Shown in pieces: positions 1 through 8,990 of a stretch of 64,000 bases of DNA; position 1 is the stretch's first letter, and every line of letters begins with the position of its first letter. The DNA is from Roseibium denhamense (GTDB taxonomy: Bacteria; Pseudomonadota; Alphaproteobacteria; Rhizobiales; Stappiaceae), in assembly GCF_009711415.1 (NCBI RefSeq), contig NZ_SMLZ01000100.1, forward strand, positions 32,069-96,068, given 5' to 3'. The notes beneath the pieces were generated by a model. The model ran no database searches, was not told where the DNA came from, and saw only the letters and a list, made by a program, of their open reading frames with translations. The position numbers and the translations under genes were made by a program.

Positions 1-123
1 GTGTCGATGGGGTTCATCGCGAGCAGCTTCGATTTCCGGGCTGTCCTTTTTGTCGCTGCGGCCTGTTCAGCAACGGCGCTTTGTGCGGTTGCTCTTGGGG
101 GCCGGCGGCATGCTCAAAATTAG
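1..123 (+). CDS. Partial CDS, C-terminus of a probable membrane protein
   Basis: Frame 1 is open from the window edge to a TAG at 121-123. The 40 residues are hydrophobic in the middle (runs such as AVLFVAAACSATALCAVAL) and end in a short basic tail (GGRRHAQN), as in the last transmembrane helix of a multi-pass transporter. It converges on the DUF2244 gene with only 6 bases between the stops. The family cannot be named from this fragment; a major facilitator is one guess. It could also be chance open sequence. Confidence 0.4.
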   Translation: MSMGFIASSFDFRAVLFVAAACSATALCAVALGGRRHAQN

Positions 124-129
124 CCCGGA

Positions 130-651
130 TCAGAAGGTGCTGGATTTTGCCGTAGCAAGGGCATTTGCCATGGCACCGGCAAAACTCGTCCGGTCCTCCG
201 GATTGAGAAACTGGCCGAGATCAACAGTTTCCCCCCGGCTGGTCAACGAAATGGCGGTGACGCCCTCGTCTTCAATCCGTTCAACGGAAAGGCGGACCCA
301 CAAGGGATTGAACTTGAATTCCAGCTCCCGCCGGCCGGGCCCGATTTTGCGGATTACGATCTCGTTCCGGGACACTTTGATTTCTTCATAGGCACGTGCA
401 GATGCGTAATTGAGCCTGAACGCCAAATAGAGGAGCGCAACATCCAGGCCGAAAAAACCAAAGACAGGCCACGCACCAATTTGCCAAAATATGATGCCGG
501 CCACAAAGCTAATGAGGCCGAAACAGCCCATGAGAATCATGAAACCGTTTGGACCCAAGGACCGGTGCGGTGTCAGAACTGCCGAGAAAAAAGGCCGGTC
601 TTCCTCGGAAAAATCGTCCATTTTATCGTGTTTCGGATTGTTCTCGCTCAT
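130..651 (-). CDS. DUF2244 family integral membrane protein
   Basis: The protein has 173 residues, usual for the DUF2244 family found across alphaproteobacteria. It has an acidic cytoplasmic start, two transmembrane segments at about residues 37-57 and 60-80, and a soluble C-terminal part with the family pattern of a short basic strand (SRNEIVIRKIGPGRRELEF) followed by WVRLSVE and LTSRGETVDLGQFL. No enzymatic role is known for the family. The gene is divergent from nth, with 22 bases between the two start codons, so the promoters must overlap. The family call is firm; the function is unknown. Confidence 0.82.
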   Translation of the reverse strand: MSENNPKHDKMDDFSEEDRPFFSAVLTPHRSLGPNGFMILMGCFGLISFVAGIIFWQIGAWPVFGFFGLDVALLYLAFRLNYASARAYEEIKVSRNEIVIRKIGPGRRELEFKFNPLWVRLSVERIEDEGVTAISLTSRGETVDLGQFLNPEDRTSFAGAMANALATAKSSTF

Positions 652-673
652 GCCTTGAGATTATAGAAAGAAC

Positions 674-1501
674 ATGAGCGAAGCAAAGAGCCAGCCGAAC
701 GCCAAATCTGCCAAACGCGCCGCAAAACGCCCTGGCAAACCGGCGAAAATACTTAAGAAAGCGCCTTCCGTTGACAATCCAGGACGGGTTTTGAAGCGCT
801 CACGCTACAGCAAGGCCGAAGCCTACGCGATTTTTGAAAGGTTCCATGCGGATAATCCCGAGCCTGAGGGTGAGCTGGATTATATCAATGCCTATACTTT
901 GCTAGTTGCGGTTCTTTTGTCCGCTCAGGCAACCGATGTCGGCGTCAACCGTGCAACCAAGCATTTGTTCCAAATTGCCGACACGCCGGAAAAAATGGTT
1001 GCGCTTGGTGAAGACCGCGTCCGCGAAGAGATCCGGACAATCGGCCTTTTCAAGACCAAAGCCAAAAATGTCATCCTCATGTCGGAACAGCTCATCCGCG
1101 ATCATGGTGGCGAAGTTCCTGAAAACCGGGAAGCACTGGAAAAGCTGCCCGGAGTTGGCCGCAAGACCGCGAATGTTGTCCTCAATATCTTTTTCGGACA
1201 CCCGACCATTGCAGTCGACACACATTTGTTCCGGCTGGGGAACCGGATTGGAATTGCACCTGGCAAGACTCCATTAGACGTTGAAAAGGCTATGGAAAAA
1301 GCCGTCCCAGTCGAGTTTTCCCTACATGCGCATCATTGGCTGATCTTGCACGGGCGATACATCTGCAAGGCTCGAAAACCCGAATGCAAACGCTGCGTAA
1401 TCTATGACCTATGCAAAAGCCCGGAAAAAGAAAAATTTGACGCGATCCCTGACATCGCAGTGAGAACCAAGGCATTGATTTTGAAGGACACCGCAGCTTG
1501 A
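674..1501 (+). CDS. nth: Endonuclease III (DNA glycosylase/AP lyase)
   Basis: Base-excision repair enzyme that removes oxidised pyrimidines and cuts the abasic strand. The helix-hairpin-helix LPGVGRKTA carries the catalytic lysine (Lys164) and VDTH the catalytic aspartate (Asp182). Four cysteines at 231, 238, 241 and 247 (C-x6-C-x2-C-x5-C) form the [4Fe-4S] site. At 275 residues it is longer than E. coli Nth (211) because of a Lys/Ala-rich N-terminal extension of about 40 residues. A later start is possible, but no better ribosome site was seen. The stop overlaps the TTG start of the next acetyltransferase gene, suggesting coupled translation. Confidence 0.95.
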   Translation: MSEAKSQPNAKSAKRAAKRPGKPAKILKKAPSVDNPGRVLKRSRYSKAEAYAIFERFHADNPEPEGELDYINAYTLLVAVLLSAQATDVGVNRATKHLFQIADTPEKMVALGEDRVREEIRTIGLFKTKAKNVILMSEQLIRDHGGEVPENREALEKLPGVGRKTANVVLNIFFGHPTIAVDTHLFRLGNRIGIAPGKTPLDVEKAMEKAVPVEFSLHAHHWLILHGRYICKARKPECKRCVIYDLCKSPEKEKFDAIPDIAVRTKALILKDTAA

Positions 1502-2046
1502 GTTTCCCCCTCGGTCCCTTCCCGGCTTGTGAGCGGTTGCGGTTCAGGCTTCCGTCGACAAACGACGCAGCGTTTTATCTGAAGCTGATGAATGAACCGG
1601 ACTATATCCGGTTCATTGCAAACCATGATCTGAAGACGGAAGAGGACGCCCTCCAGTACATTAAGGGCAAATCGCTCGCACGGTTCGCCCAACACAAGGT
1701 TGGTCTCTGGGTAGTCGAATTGAAGGAAACGGGTGACCCTGTCGGCGTATGCGGCCTTGTGTTCCGGAAAGAGCTCGAACATCCGGACCTTGGATACGCC
1801 CTTCTGGAAAAATACCGGGGCCGCGGCTTTGCCAGGGAAGCTGCAACAGCCGTGCTTGAGTTTGCCGGAAAGGTTCTGAAGCTGCGGACGCTTTGCGCCA
1901 TCACCGCACCGGACAATGCGGCATCTTCAAATGTCCTGAAGAAAATCGGCTTTGAAGCGGATGGGCAACTCCACTTGACCGAAATCGGCGCAACCGCCGA
2001 TTACTATGTCTGGAAACTGCGCTATGTCGAGAAGGGCTTGGCCTAG
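1498..2046 (+). CDS. GNAT family N-acetyltransferase (RimJ/RimL-like)
   Basis: The 182-residue protein has the acetyl-CoA-binding fold of the RimJ/RimL branch: N-terminal CERLRFRLPSTNDA, the central LGYALLEKYRGRGFAREAA with the pyrophosphate-binding R/G-rich loop, and C-terminal NAASSNVLKKIGFEADG. The substrate cannot be deduced; related proteins acetylate ribosomal protein N-termini, small amines or antibiotics. The start is TTG at 1498, overlapping the nth stop as TTGA, with GAAGGA at 1483-1488 as ribosome site. It is therefore probably translated together with nth. The next gene, irr, converges. Confidence 0.85.
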   Translation: MSFPLGPFPACERLRFRLPSTNDAAFYLKLMNEPDYIRFIANHDLKTEEDALQYIKGKSLARFAQHKVGLWVVELKETGDPVGVCGLVFRKELEHPDLGYALLEKYRGRGFAREAATAVLEFAGKVLKLRTLCAITAPDNAASSNVLKKIGFEADGQLHLTEIGATADYYVWKLRYVEKGLA

Positions 2047-2098
2047 ATCAGCTTTGGGCGTTTCTTACAAAACACCCGGTGCTCTGCAACGAGCCTCG

Positions 2099-2533
2099 TT
2101 ACGTCTTGGGCCGAACACGAACCACAACATCCACCCGAACCACTTCCATACCTTCCGGTGCATGCGGAATGGATCCGATCCCAACACCCTCTCCAGGGAT
2201 ATCAATGACCCGGTTCTCACCTTCGATAAAGAAGTGGTGGTGGTCGGAAACGTTGGTATCGAAGTAGGTCTTGTTGCCGTCGATCGCGACTTCGCGCAGA
2301 AGCCCGGCTTCCGTGAACTGATGGAGCGTATTGTAGACTGTTGCCAATGACACAGGCACATCAGCACTGACTGCTTCTTCATGAAGCAGTTCCGCGGAAA
2401 TATGCCGGTCCCCCTTGGAATATAGAATTTCCGCGAGCGAAACCCGCTGGCGCGTTGGGCGCAGCCCAGCGTCCCGCAAAATATTCCGTACGGCTTTTTC
2501 CGTCATTCCGTTTTCAACGTGGTGTGTCGTCAT
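2099..2533 (-). CDS. irr: Iron response regulator Irr (Fur family)
   Basis: Haem-responsive transcription factor of the Fur superfamily that in Rhizobiales controls iron and haem genes. The 144-residue form starts at ATG 2533 (MTTHHVENG); the reading frame continues upstream to a TTG at 2608 but without a better ribosome site. Visible features are the DNA-binding winged helix (GLRPTRQRV, SLATVYNTLHQFTEAGLL) and the SDHHHFF segment, the three-histidine haem/metal site typical of rhizobial Irr. A clear N-terminal haem-regulatory motif (GCPWHD of Bradyrhizobium) is absent, as in many other rhizobial Irr proteins. Irr is degraded or inactivated when haem is plentiful. It is divergent from fabA. 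Confidence 0.9.
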   Translation of the reverse strand: MTTHHVENGMTEKAVRNILRDAGLRPTRQRVSLAEILYSKGDRHISAELLHEEAVSADVPVSLATVYNTLHQFTEAGLLREVAIDGNKTYFDTNVSDHHHFFIEGENRVIDIPGEGVGIGSIPHAPEGMEVVRVDVVVRVRPKT

Positions 2534-2872
2534 TCCTGTCTCGTCCAAGAAGCTCGTCACTCTGTCCTGATCCAAATGATCCAGCCAGTATGCGGCTGCC
2601 GGGTTCAAAACCCGTGAACTTTCCTATATGTGGCATTTATTGCCTCTAATGTGCAAGTTTTAACGCAGTTCGCCTGATCTTGCCAGATGCCGCCGGGCGG
2701 CGAAAATCAGCTTCCAAACGTTCTAAATCAGCAAAAATGCGAGTTGCTTTGCCGAACTGACATCTTTCAGTCATGGTTCCCCTGTGTTAGGAAGGCGCCG
2801 CAAACCAATCAAAAACAAACCGCTTCCGTCTGTTAGAACGCTTGAGACGGAACCAAAAACAACGGATCTTGA
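2534..2872. promoter_or_regulatory. Divergent irr/fabA intergenic region
   Basis: This 339-base gap must hold the promoters for irr (leftward) and fabABI (rightward). At 2712-2727 the sequence TTCCAAACGTTCTAAA has a good right half and a poor left half of the Irr-binding iron control element (roughly TTTAGAA-N3-TTCTAAA). A second partial match, TTAGAACGCTTGAGA, lies near 2833. Both are weak. No gene is seen in the gap. Confidence 0.4.
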
Positions 2873-3382
2873 ATGACCGAGCGCCGCTCCAGCTACGATT
2901 ACGAAGCTCTTCTCGCCTGCGGCCGCGGCGAGCTGTTTGGCGAGGGCAATGCTCAATTGCCGCTGCCGCCAATGTTGATGTTCGACCGGATTACGGAGAT
3001 TTCCGAAGCCGGCGGCGAGTATGACAAGGGGTTTATCCGGGCAGAATTCGATATCAAACCGGATCTCTGGTTCTTCCCGTGCCACTTTCAGGGCAACCCG
3101 ATCATGCCGGGCTGCCTCGGTCTTGATGCCCTATGGCAGCTGACAGGGTTCTACCTTGGCTGGCTCGGACTTCCCGGTAAAGGCATGGCCTTGTCCACCG
3201 GCGAAGTAAAATTCAAGGGAATGGTCACACCGGAAACCAAGCTGGTCGAATATGGTGTTGATTTCAAACGGGTCATGAAAGGCCGTCTGGTTCTCGGCAT
3301 CGCCGATGGCTGGCTTAAGGCGGACGGCGAACAGATCTACAAGGCAACGGATCTGCGGGTCGGGCTTTCCACCCAAACCTGA
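2873..3382 (+). CDS. fabA: 3-hydroxydecanoyl-ACP dehydratase/isomerase FabA
   Basis: Catalyses dehydration of 3-hydroxydecanoyl-ACP and isomerisation to the cis-3 enoyl form, the step that creates unsaturated fatty acids. The 169-residue hot-dog protein contains the signature [17 protein letters not shown] with catalytic His71 and Asp85. It is the first gene of fabA-fabB-fabI, the standard alphaproteobacterial unsaturated fatty acid cluster, and is divergent from irr. Confidence 0.97.
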   Translation: MTERRSSYDYEALLACGRGELFGEGNAQLPLPPMLMFDRITEISEAGGEYDKGFIRAEFDIKPDLWFFPCHFQGNPIMPGCLGLDALWQLTGFYLGWLGLPGKGMALSTGEVKFKGMVTPETKLVEYGVDFKRVMKGRLVLGIADGWLKADGEQIYKATDLRVGLSTQT

Positions 3383-3501
3383 TCTGAGTTACCAGCATCG
3401 GCCAAAAATCCGGCGCTCCCGCAACATGGACGCGCCGGTTTGCATATACTGACCAGGCTCGCCACATAGGCCTGACCTACTTTGAACACTAGGAGACCGC
3501 A

Positions 3502-4725
3502 ATGAGACGCGTTGTCGTCACCGGGATCGGTATCGTTTCCTCCATCGGATCTAACGCCCAAGAAGTTCTCGCGAGCTTGCGGGAGGGGAAATCCGGCATC
3601 AGCTTTGCCCCAGATTATGCAGAGCATGGCTTTCGCAGCCAAGTTCATGGCATGCCAAACGTTGACATTGCAGAGCTGATCGACAAGCGCCAGCTGCGGT
3701 TCATGGGCGACGGCGCCGCCTATAACTACATTTCGATGCAACAGGCGATCTCCGACAGCGGACTGGAAGAGAAAGACGTCTCCAACGAGCGCACCGGTCT
3801 CATCATGGGCTCCGGAGGCCCGTCCACCAAAAACCTGTTCCAGGCGCACAAGATCGTCATCGAAAAGGGCTCACCGAAACGGATGGGCCCGTTCATGGTG
3901 ACCCGTGGCATGAGCTCGACCAACTCGGCCTGCCTTGCCACCCCGTTCAAGATCAAGGGCATCAACTACTCGATCACGTCCGCCTGCTCGACATCTGCAC
4001 ACTGCATTGGCGCTGCGACCGAACAGATCCAGTTCGGAAAGCAAGACGTGATGTTTGCCGGCGGCGGCGAAGAACTCGACTGGACACTGTCCTGCCTGTT
4101 TGACGCCATGGGCGCCATGTCCTCAAAATACAACGACACACCGGAAACGGCATCCCGCGCCTATGACGCGACCCGTGACGGTTTTGTCATCGCCGGTGGC
4201 GGCGGTGTTGTTGTTCTGGAAGAACTGGAGCATGCAAAGGCTCGCGGTGCAAAAATCTACGCGGAAGTGACTGGTTACGCTGCTAACTCGGACGGTTATG
4301 ACATGGTGGCACCATCCGGTGAGGGCGGTGAGCGCTGCATGCGCATTGCCACCAGCACGCTGGGCGACCGCAAGGTCGATTACGTCAACTCCCACGGCAC
4401 ATCGACACCTGTTGGTGATATCGGTGAGATCGAGGCAATCCGCCGCGTCTTTGGTGAAAACCAGCCGCCGGTTTCCTCTACCAAATCGCTGACTGGCCAT
4501 AGCTTGGGCGCGACCGGTGTCCAGGAGGCGATCTATTGCCTGCTCATGCTGCAGAACGACTTCATTACCGCCTCGGCAAACGTCAACGAACTCGACCCGG
4601 CCTTGACGCCGGAAGAAATCGTGACCACACGCGTCGATAATGCGGGTCTCGACACCGTCCTGTCCAACAGCTTCGGCTTCGGCGGCACAAACGCATCGCT
4701 CGCGATGTCGCGTTATCACGGCTGA
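3502..4725 (+). CDS. fabB: Beta-ketoacyl-ACP synthase I
   Basis: Condensing enzyme that elongates the cis-3-decenoyl-ACP made by FabA. The 407-residue thiolase-fold protein shows the nucleophile Cys162 in [12 protein letters not shown], and the two histidines in [11 protein letters not shown] and TGHSLGATG that complete the Cys-His-His triad of KAS I/II enzymes. The ribosome site is AGGAG just before ATG 3502. A 119-base gap separates it from fabA and only 10 bases from fabI. Position after fabA supports FabB rather than FabF. Confidence 0.96.
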   Translation: MRRVVVTGIGIVSSIGSNAQEVLASLREGKSGISFAPDYAEHGFRSQVHGMPNVDIAELIDKRQLRFMGDGAAYNYISMQQAISDSGLEEKDVSNERTGLIMGSGGPSTKNLFQAHKIVIEKGSPKRMGPFMVTRGMSSTNSACLATPFKIKGINYSITSACSTSAHCIGAATEQIQFGKQDVMFAGGGEELDWTLSCLFDAMGAMSSKYNDTPETASRAYDATRDGFVIAGGGGVVVLEELEHAKARGAKIYAEVTGYAANSDGYDMVAPSGEGGERCMRIATSTLGDRKVDYVNSHGTSTPVGDIGEIEAIRRVFGENQPPVSSTKSLTGHSLGATGVQEAIYCLLMLQNDFITASANVNELDPALTPEEIVTTRVDNAGLDTVLSNSFGFGGTNASLAMSRYHG

Positions 4726-4735
4726 GGAGCTTTGA

Positions 4736-5548
4736 ATGTCTGACTTGATGAAAGGCAAACGCGGCCTGATTATGGGCGTTGCGAATGACCATTCGATTGC
4801 CTGGGGCATTGCCAAGACCCTTGCGGAGCATGGCGCAGAGCTTGCGTTTACCTATCAGGGGGAAGCTTTTGGGCGGCGGACCAAGCCCTTGGCGGAAAGT
4901 GTCGGTTCCACACTGATGCTGCCGTGTGATGTGGAAGACATCGACAGTGTAGATGCCGTCTTCGCCAAGCTGAAGGAAGAATGGGGCACCATCGACTTCC
5001 TGGTCCACGCGATCGGGTTTTCCGACAAGAACGAACTTAAGGGCAAATACGCTGACACCACGCGGGACAATTTTTCCCGCACCATGGTGATCTCGTGCTT
5101 CTCGTTCACCGAAATCACGAAGCGCGCAGCGGACTTGATGCCCAATGGCGGCTCTATCGTTACGCTGACCTATGGCGGCGCAACGAAAGTTATGCCGAAC
5201 TACAATGTGATGGGTGTTGCCAAAGCGGCTCTGGAGTCGTCCGTTCGCTATCTTGCCGCCGACTACGGCCCTCAAAACATCCGTGTCAACGCAATTTCCG
5301 CAGGCCCTGTCCGCACTCTGGCAGGCTCTGGCGTTTCCGACGCCCGGCTGATGTTCAATTTCCAGAAACGCAATTCGCCGCTGCAACGGACTGTTTCTCT
5401 AGATGAAATTGGTGGCACAGGTCTTTATCTCCTGTCCGATCTCTCCGGCGGCGTGACCGGCGAAGTGCACTTCGTTGACAGCGGCTACAACATCATGTCG
5501 ATGCCACGTCTTGAAGAGCTAAAGACTCATGAGGCCAAAGCCGATTGA
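4736..5548 (+). CDS. fabI: Enoyl-ACP reductase (NADH), FabI type
   Basis: Reduces trans-2-enoyl-ACP in the last step of each elongation cycle; FabI is the triclosan target. The 270-residue SDR-fold protein starts with the FabI-type nucleotide loop GVANDHSIAWGIA and has the active-site residues Tyr146, Tyr156 and Lys163 (Y-x6-K in NYNVMGVAKAAL). It lies 10 bases after fabB and is followed by a strong terminator at 5575-5598, so it closes the fabABI operon. Confidence 0.95.
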   Translation: MSDLMKGKRGLIMGVANDHSIAWGIAKTLAEHGAELAFTYQGEAFGRRTKPLAESVGSTLMLPCDVEDIDSVDAVFAKLKEEWGTIDFLVHAIGFSDKNELKGKYADTTRDNFSRTMVISCFSFTEITKRAADLMPNGGSIVTLTYGGATKVMPNYNVMGVAKAALESSVRYLAADYGPQNIRVNAISAGPVRTLAGSGVSDARLMFNFQKRNSPLQRTVSLDEIGGTGLYLLSDLSGGVTGEVHFVDSGYNIMSMPRLEELKTHEAKAD

Positions 5549-5574
5549 TGTCTGGTCCAACATGAAATCAAAAA

Positions 5575-5598
5575 GGCAGCCAATCGGCTGCCTTTTTT
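5575..5598 (+). terminator. Rho-independent terminator after fabI
   Basis: Perfect stem GGCAGCC (5575-5581), loop AATC, GGCTGCC (5586-5592), then six T. An A-run precedes the stem, so it can also terminate the converging SH3-protein transcript from the minus strand. Confidence 0.9.
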
Positions 5599-5615
5599 GC
5601 ATTGTTTTGTGAACC

Positions 5616-6152
5616 TTATTCTTCAATCAATTCATCCGGATAGACCCCGAAAAGACGGGTCTGATCGAGCCATCCATCAAAGTTTTCGCCATTGACCCGG
5701 CACCAGCCGCCAACGCATCCGGAAATTGACGCTAGGACAAACGGTTCCAGCTCTGCAACAATGTCCGCATCAGATCGCGACCGGGCGCGAAGTGGGGTCC
5801 GGTCATTGCGCTCCCAGGGTGTTACCAGAGCTGTCCGGCGGCCGGACAGAAGGGAATGAAAAACCCAGCCCTGTTTGCCTTCCCAATCCCTGATATGCCG
5901 CCAGTTTTCGAATTCCTGGATGATTTCAACCGGCAGTCCTGACCTCACGAATGTCCAGGCGATATCATGATCTCTGGAAGGCCCGACCCGAACGTTGACG
6001 CGGTCGGATTTGAGGCTGACAAATCGGGGAAGCGGCAGTCCGGACGGATTACTTGTGTCCTGCGCCATTGCGGGGGCCAAAATCAAACTGGCCAGCCCAA
6101 GCACGGCAAGCAGTTTCATATAGGATCGGACGTTCGGCATTACTCGGGCCAT
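5616..6152 (-). CDS. Secreted SH3-domain protein (DUF1058-like)
   Basis: A 178-residue exported protein with a signal peptide around MKLLAVLGLASLILAPAMAQ, followed by two bacterial SH3-like repeats: one around SDRVNVRVGPSRDHDIAWTF to GWVFHSLLSG, and a second covering LRARSRSDADIVAELEPF to WCRVNGENFDGWLDQ. Such domains usually bind peptidoglycan. It is divergent from the 2-hydroxyacid dehydrogenase gene. The start at 6152 is uncertain; Met5 (6140) or Met12 (6119) would also give an exported protein. No catalytic domain is present. Confidence 0.85.
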   Translation of the reverse strand: MARVMPNVRSYMKLLAVLGLASLILAPAMAQDTSNPSGLPLPRFVSLKSDRVNVRVGPSRDHDIAWTFVRSGLPVEIIQEFENWRHIRDWEGKQGWVFHSLLSGRRTALVTPWERNDRTPLRARSRSDADIVAELEPFVLASISGCVGGWCRVNGENFDGWLDQTRLFGVYPDELIEE

Positions 6153-6399
6153 ATTGGTCGGGAGTCCAATTGTTCTTGGTTGCGGTTTTAGGGCAAGTCT
6201 TTACTAAAATTCGCTCGTAAAAACCAGCATGTCCACGAAACTCGCATGCGCATTTGACGGCGAATTTAACCGGTCCCTTGTTTCTGCCGAACCATCTGGT
6301 ATGCAAATAGAAACGTCTCATCCGCCCGCGCGCCGCGCGGGTTCAAAGTGGAACCGTTGAGGTTAACAAACACTCAACGAACCGCGAAAGGCTTAAAGT

Positions 6400-7386
6400 A
6401 TGGCGAAAAAGAAGCCCGTCGTTGTCGTGACCCGGAAGCTTCCCGATGTTGTCGAGACCCGGATGCGTGAGTTGTTTGAAACACGGCTCAACGAACATGA
6501 CCGGCCTTTTAGCCAGGCAGAGTTGGTGGAGGCTGTCAGATCAGCCGACGTGCTGGTGCCCACAGTGACCGACAGGGTCGATTCCTCGGTCCTGTCCCAA
6601 GCCGGCGAAAACCTGAAATTGATCGCCAATTTCGGCAATGGTGTCGACAATATTGATGTTGTGACGGCCAACAACCGCGGCATCAATGTAACGAACACGC
6701 CGGGCGTCCTGACGGAGGACACCGCCGACATGACAATGGCGTTAATGCTTGCTGTCCCGCGGCGGCTGGCCACGGGAATAGGGGCCCTTGGGTCCGGTGA
6801 GTGGTCCGGCTGGTCACCAACATGGATGCTTGGCCACCGGATTTGGGGAAAGCGTCTCGGCATTATTGGAATGGGCCGGATCGGTCAGGCCGTTGCGCGC
6901 CGGGCCAAGGCATTCGGCATGTCGATCCACTACCATAATCGCCGCCGGGTACCGGCCGAGATCGAAGAGGGCCTGGAGGCCACCTACTGGGAAAGTCTTG
7001 ATCAAATGCTGGCGCGCATGGATGTGGTTTCTATTCATTGCCCGCACACGCCTGGTACTTTCCATCTGCTCTCGGCCAGGCGCTTGAAGCTGATGAAAAA
7101 GGACGCCTATGTGGTGAACACCGCGCGCGGCGAGGTCATCGACGAAAATGCCCTTATCCGCATGCTGGAAGCTGAAGAACTGGCAGGCGCCGGTCTTGAT
7201 GTGTTTGAGCATGAGCCTGCGGTCAATCCGAAGCTCGTCAAGCTCGAGAATGTGGTTCTCCTGCCGCATATGGGTTCGGCAACCATCGAAGGCCGGATTG
7301 AGATGGGCGAGAAGGTCATTATCAACATCAAGACCTTCATGGACGGCCACCGCCCGCCGGATCGCGTTCTTCCGTCGATGCTTTGA
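6400..7386 (+). CDS. D-isomer-specific 2-hydroxyacid dehydrogenase (glyoxylate reductase-like)
   Basis: NAD(P)H-dependent reductase of 2-oxo acids, 328 residues. The Rossmann loop is GMGRIGQAVARRAK, the catalytic Arg lies in VVNTARGEVIDE, the Glu in GAGLDVFEHEP and the His in LLPHMGSAT, all in family order. Sequence and neighbours (SH3 protein on the other side) resemble alphaproteobacterial proteins annotated as glyoxylate/hydroxypyruvate reductase, but the substrate is inferred only. Upstream, at 6363-6378, lies an imperfect CtrA-like pair (TTAA-N7-TCAAC). A terminator follows at 7411. Confidence 0.9.
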   Translation: MAKKKPVVVVTRKLPDVVETRMRELFETRLNEHDRPFSQAELVEAVRSADVLVPTVTDRVDSSVLSQAGENLKLIANFGNGVDNIDVVTANNRGINVTNTPGVLTEDTADMTMALMLAVPRRLATGIGALGSGEWSGWSPTWMLGHRIWGKRLGIIGMGRIGQAVARRAKAFGMSIHYHNRRRVPAEIEEGLEATYWESLDQMLARMDVVSIHCPHTPGTFHLLSARRLKLMKKDAYVVNTARGEVIDENALIRMLEAEELAGAGLDVFEHEPAVNPKLVKLENVVLLPHMGSATIEGRIEMGEKVIINIKTFMDGHRPPDRVLPSML

Positions 7387-7410
7387 TGTTTTTCAGAATT
7401 AAAAGTTCAA

Positions 7411-7434
7411 CCCCGGCCCAGCGCCGGGGTTTTT
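7411..7434 (+). terminator. Rho-independent terminator after the 2-hydroxyacid dehydrogenase
   Basis: Stem CCCCGGC (7411-7417) with GCCGGGG (7423-7429), followed by five T and a further T-rich stretch. Confidence 0.88.
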
Positions 7435-7595
7435 GTTTTGGAATGGGCACTTGACGGATGCACCAGCGCGACTTCTGTCGAGGTAATTACGTTGGTCACA
7501 GCTCAAGGCCGACATGGAAAAAAGAGAGGGTAGTAGCCTAGCAACCCAGATTATTCAGGAGGATAATCAACACAGGCGTTAGTTCGAGATCCCGC

Positions 7596-8318
7596 TCACC
7601 CTCCGTATTTCTTCCAAAGCGCGTCGTCGCCCATGCCTTCAATAAAGGCCTGATGGGCTGACAGTTCATGATTTTGTATGAGCGGTTGAAGCGGCGCGGA
7701 TCTTTGCGCTGCGTTGAATGGGCCGAGTTTTCCATATTCGCCGGCGCTGGTACCCTCTGACGTGGCACCGCTGATCTCTGCATCCGGCGACAGATCAAGG
7801 CCGGTTTGACGGCCGCCAATCAGCTCCAGATAGACTTCCGCCAGGATTTCCGCGTCAAGAAGCGCGCCATGCTTTACCCGTTTGGAATTGTCGATGCCAT
7901 AACGCGAACACAGCGCATCGAGCGAATTCGGGCCGCTTGGGTGCTTTCGGCGCGCAAGATCGAGCGTATCCAAAACCTGATCATTTGAGATGAGACGGCG
8001 GCCCGCCCGTTCAAGTTCCATATTGATGAAACCCATGTCGAACGCGGCATTGTGGATGACCAGTGTCGCATCACCGACAAAATCCAAAAACGCGTCGGCC
8101 ACCTGATCGAACAGCGGCTTGTCCGACAGGAACTCTTCCGACAGCCCATGTACGCGAAACGCTTCTTCAGGCATATCCCGTTGCGGGTTGATGTAGACGT
8201 GGTAGCTCTTCCCGGTCGGAATGTGGTTCCAAAGCTCCACACCGCCGATTTCCACCAAGCGGTCGCCGCCACGCGGGTTCAAACCCGTCGTTTCCGTATC
8301 AAATGAGATTTCACGCAT
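7596..8318 (-). CDS. dnaQ: DNA polymerase III epsilon subunit (3'-5' exonuclease)
   Basis: Proofreading subunit of the replicative polymerase. The DEDDh exonuclease motifs are all visible: ExoI DTETTG at the N-terminus, ExoII in VIHNAAFDMGF, and ExoIII in KHGALLDAEILAEVYLEL with the invariant His and Asp. The start is ATG 8318 (MREISFDTETTG) with AAGG upstream; an upstream GTG at 8345 would add nine residues. The C-terminal tail (about residues 185-240) is the variable part that contacts alpha. It is last in the leftward run PPSR-maf-aroE-coaE-dnaQ that flanks oriC in alphaproteobacteria. Confidence 0.95.
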   Translation of the reverse strand: MREISFDTETTGLNPRGGDRLVEIGGVELWNHIPTGKSYHVYINPQRDMPEEAFRVHGLSEEFLSDKPLFDQVADAFLDFVGDATLVIHNAAFDMGFINMELERAGRRLISNDQVLDTLDLARRKHPSGPNSLDALCSRYGIDNSKRVKHGALLDAEILAEVYLELIGGRQTGLDLSPDAEISGATSEGTSAGEYGKLGPFNAAQRSAPLQPLIQNHELSAHQAFIEGMGDDALWKKYGG

Positions 8319-8402
8319 CTTCTTGCCTTTTCGCCTCGCTCCCACTGTGCAGGAGATGAGAGGTGAGGCAAGAAGGAGCGCGGCTTTTCCCCTACCTTCA
8401 GC

Positions 8403-8990
8403 TTAACCGCCCGGCGCCAGTGCTTTCAGAATAGCCTTCACACTCCGGCGTGCCGGTTCCATGCCCAATCCGGTATCAATGAGAAAATGCGCGCCTTTGC
8501 GCTTTTCAATATCCGGCATCTGTTTGGCCAGGATTGCATTGAACCGGTCTTCGGTCATTCCGGGCCGGGACAATACCCGTTCACGCTGTATGCTCGCATC
8601 CGCTGTAACGACGACCACGACGTCCGCGCGGTTTTCGCCTCCGGTTTCGAAGAGCAAGGGGATATCAAGGACAACAATCCTTTGGCGGTCAGAAGCCGCT
8701 TTTTTCAAGAACGCTTGTTCTTCCTCCTGCACCAGCGGATGAACGATATCTTCAAGCCGTTTCATGGCGATAGCATTGCCGAGAACGTGCGCGGACAACT
8801 TCTTTCTATCAACCTGTCCGTTTTCAACCGTTCCCGGAAAGGCTGCCTCAATCAAAGGTGCCGCCCGCCCGCTGTAAAGCGTGTGCACCGTCTTGTCGGC
8901 ATCGTGAACCGGCACACCAAGATTTGCGAACATACCGGCTGTGGTGGACTTGCCCATGCCGATGGATCCGGTCAATCCAAGCTTGATCAA
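8403..8990 (-). CDS. coaE: Dephospho-CoA kinase
   Basis: Last enzyme of coenzyme A synthesis, phosphorylating the ribose 3'-OH of dephospho-CoA. The 195-residue protein has the P-loop GSIGMGKST at residues 8-16, DADKTVH as the following family motif, and the lid region (VVVVVTADASIQRERVLSRPGM). It overlaps aroE by four bases (ATGA), so the two are translationally coupled. Confidence 0.95.
   Translation of the reverse strand: MIKLGLTGSIGMGKSTTAGMFANLGVPVHDADKTVHTLYSGRAAPLIEAAFPGTVENGQVDRKKLSAHVLGNAIAMKRLEDIVHPLVQEEEQAFLKKAASDRQRIVVLDIPLLFETGGENRADVVVVVTADASIQRERVLSRPGMTEDRFNAILAKQMPDIEKRKGAHFLIDTGLGMEPARRSVKAILKALAPGG

Noticed and set aside
2591..2615. tRNA-like T-arm (GGGTTCAAAACCC) before irr; a similar one in dnaQ near 8275
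   Set aside because: No matching acceptor, D-arm or anticodon stem around either site; the second is inside dnaQ coding sequence.
6363..6378. CtrA site before the 2-hydroxyacid dehydrogenase
   Set aside because: The second half is TCAAC rather than TTAAC; kept only as a note in the gene entry.
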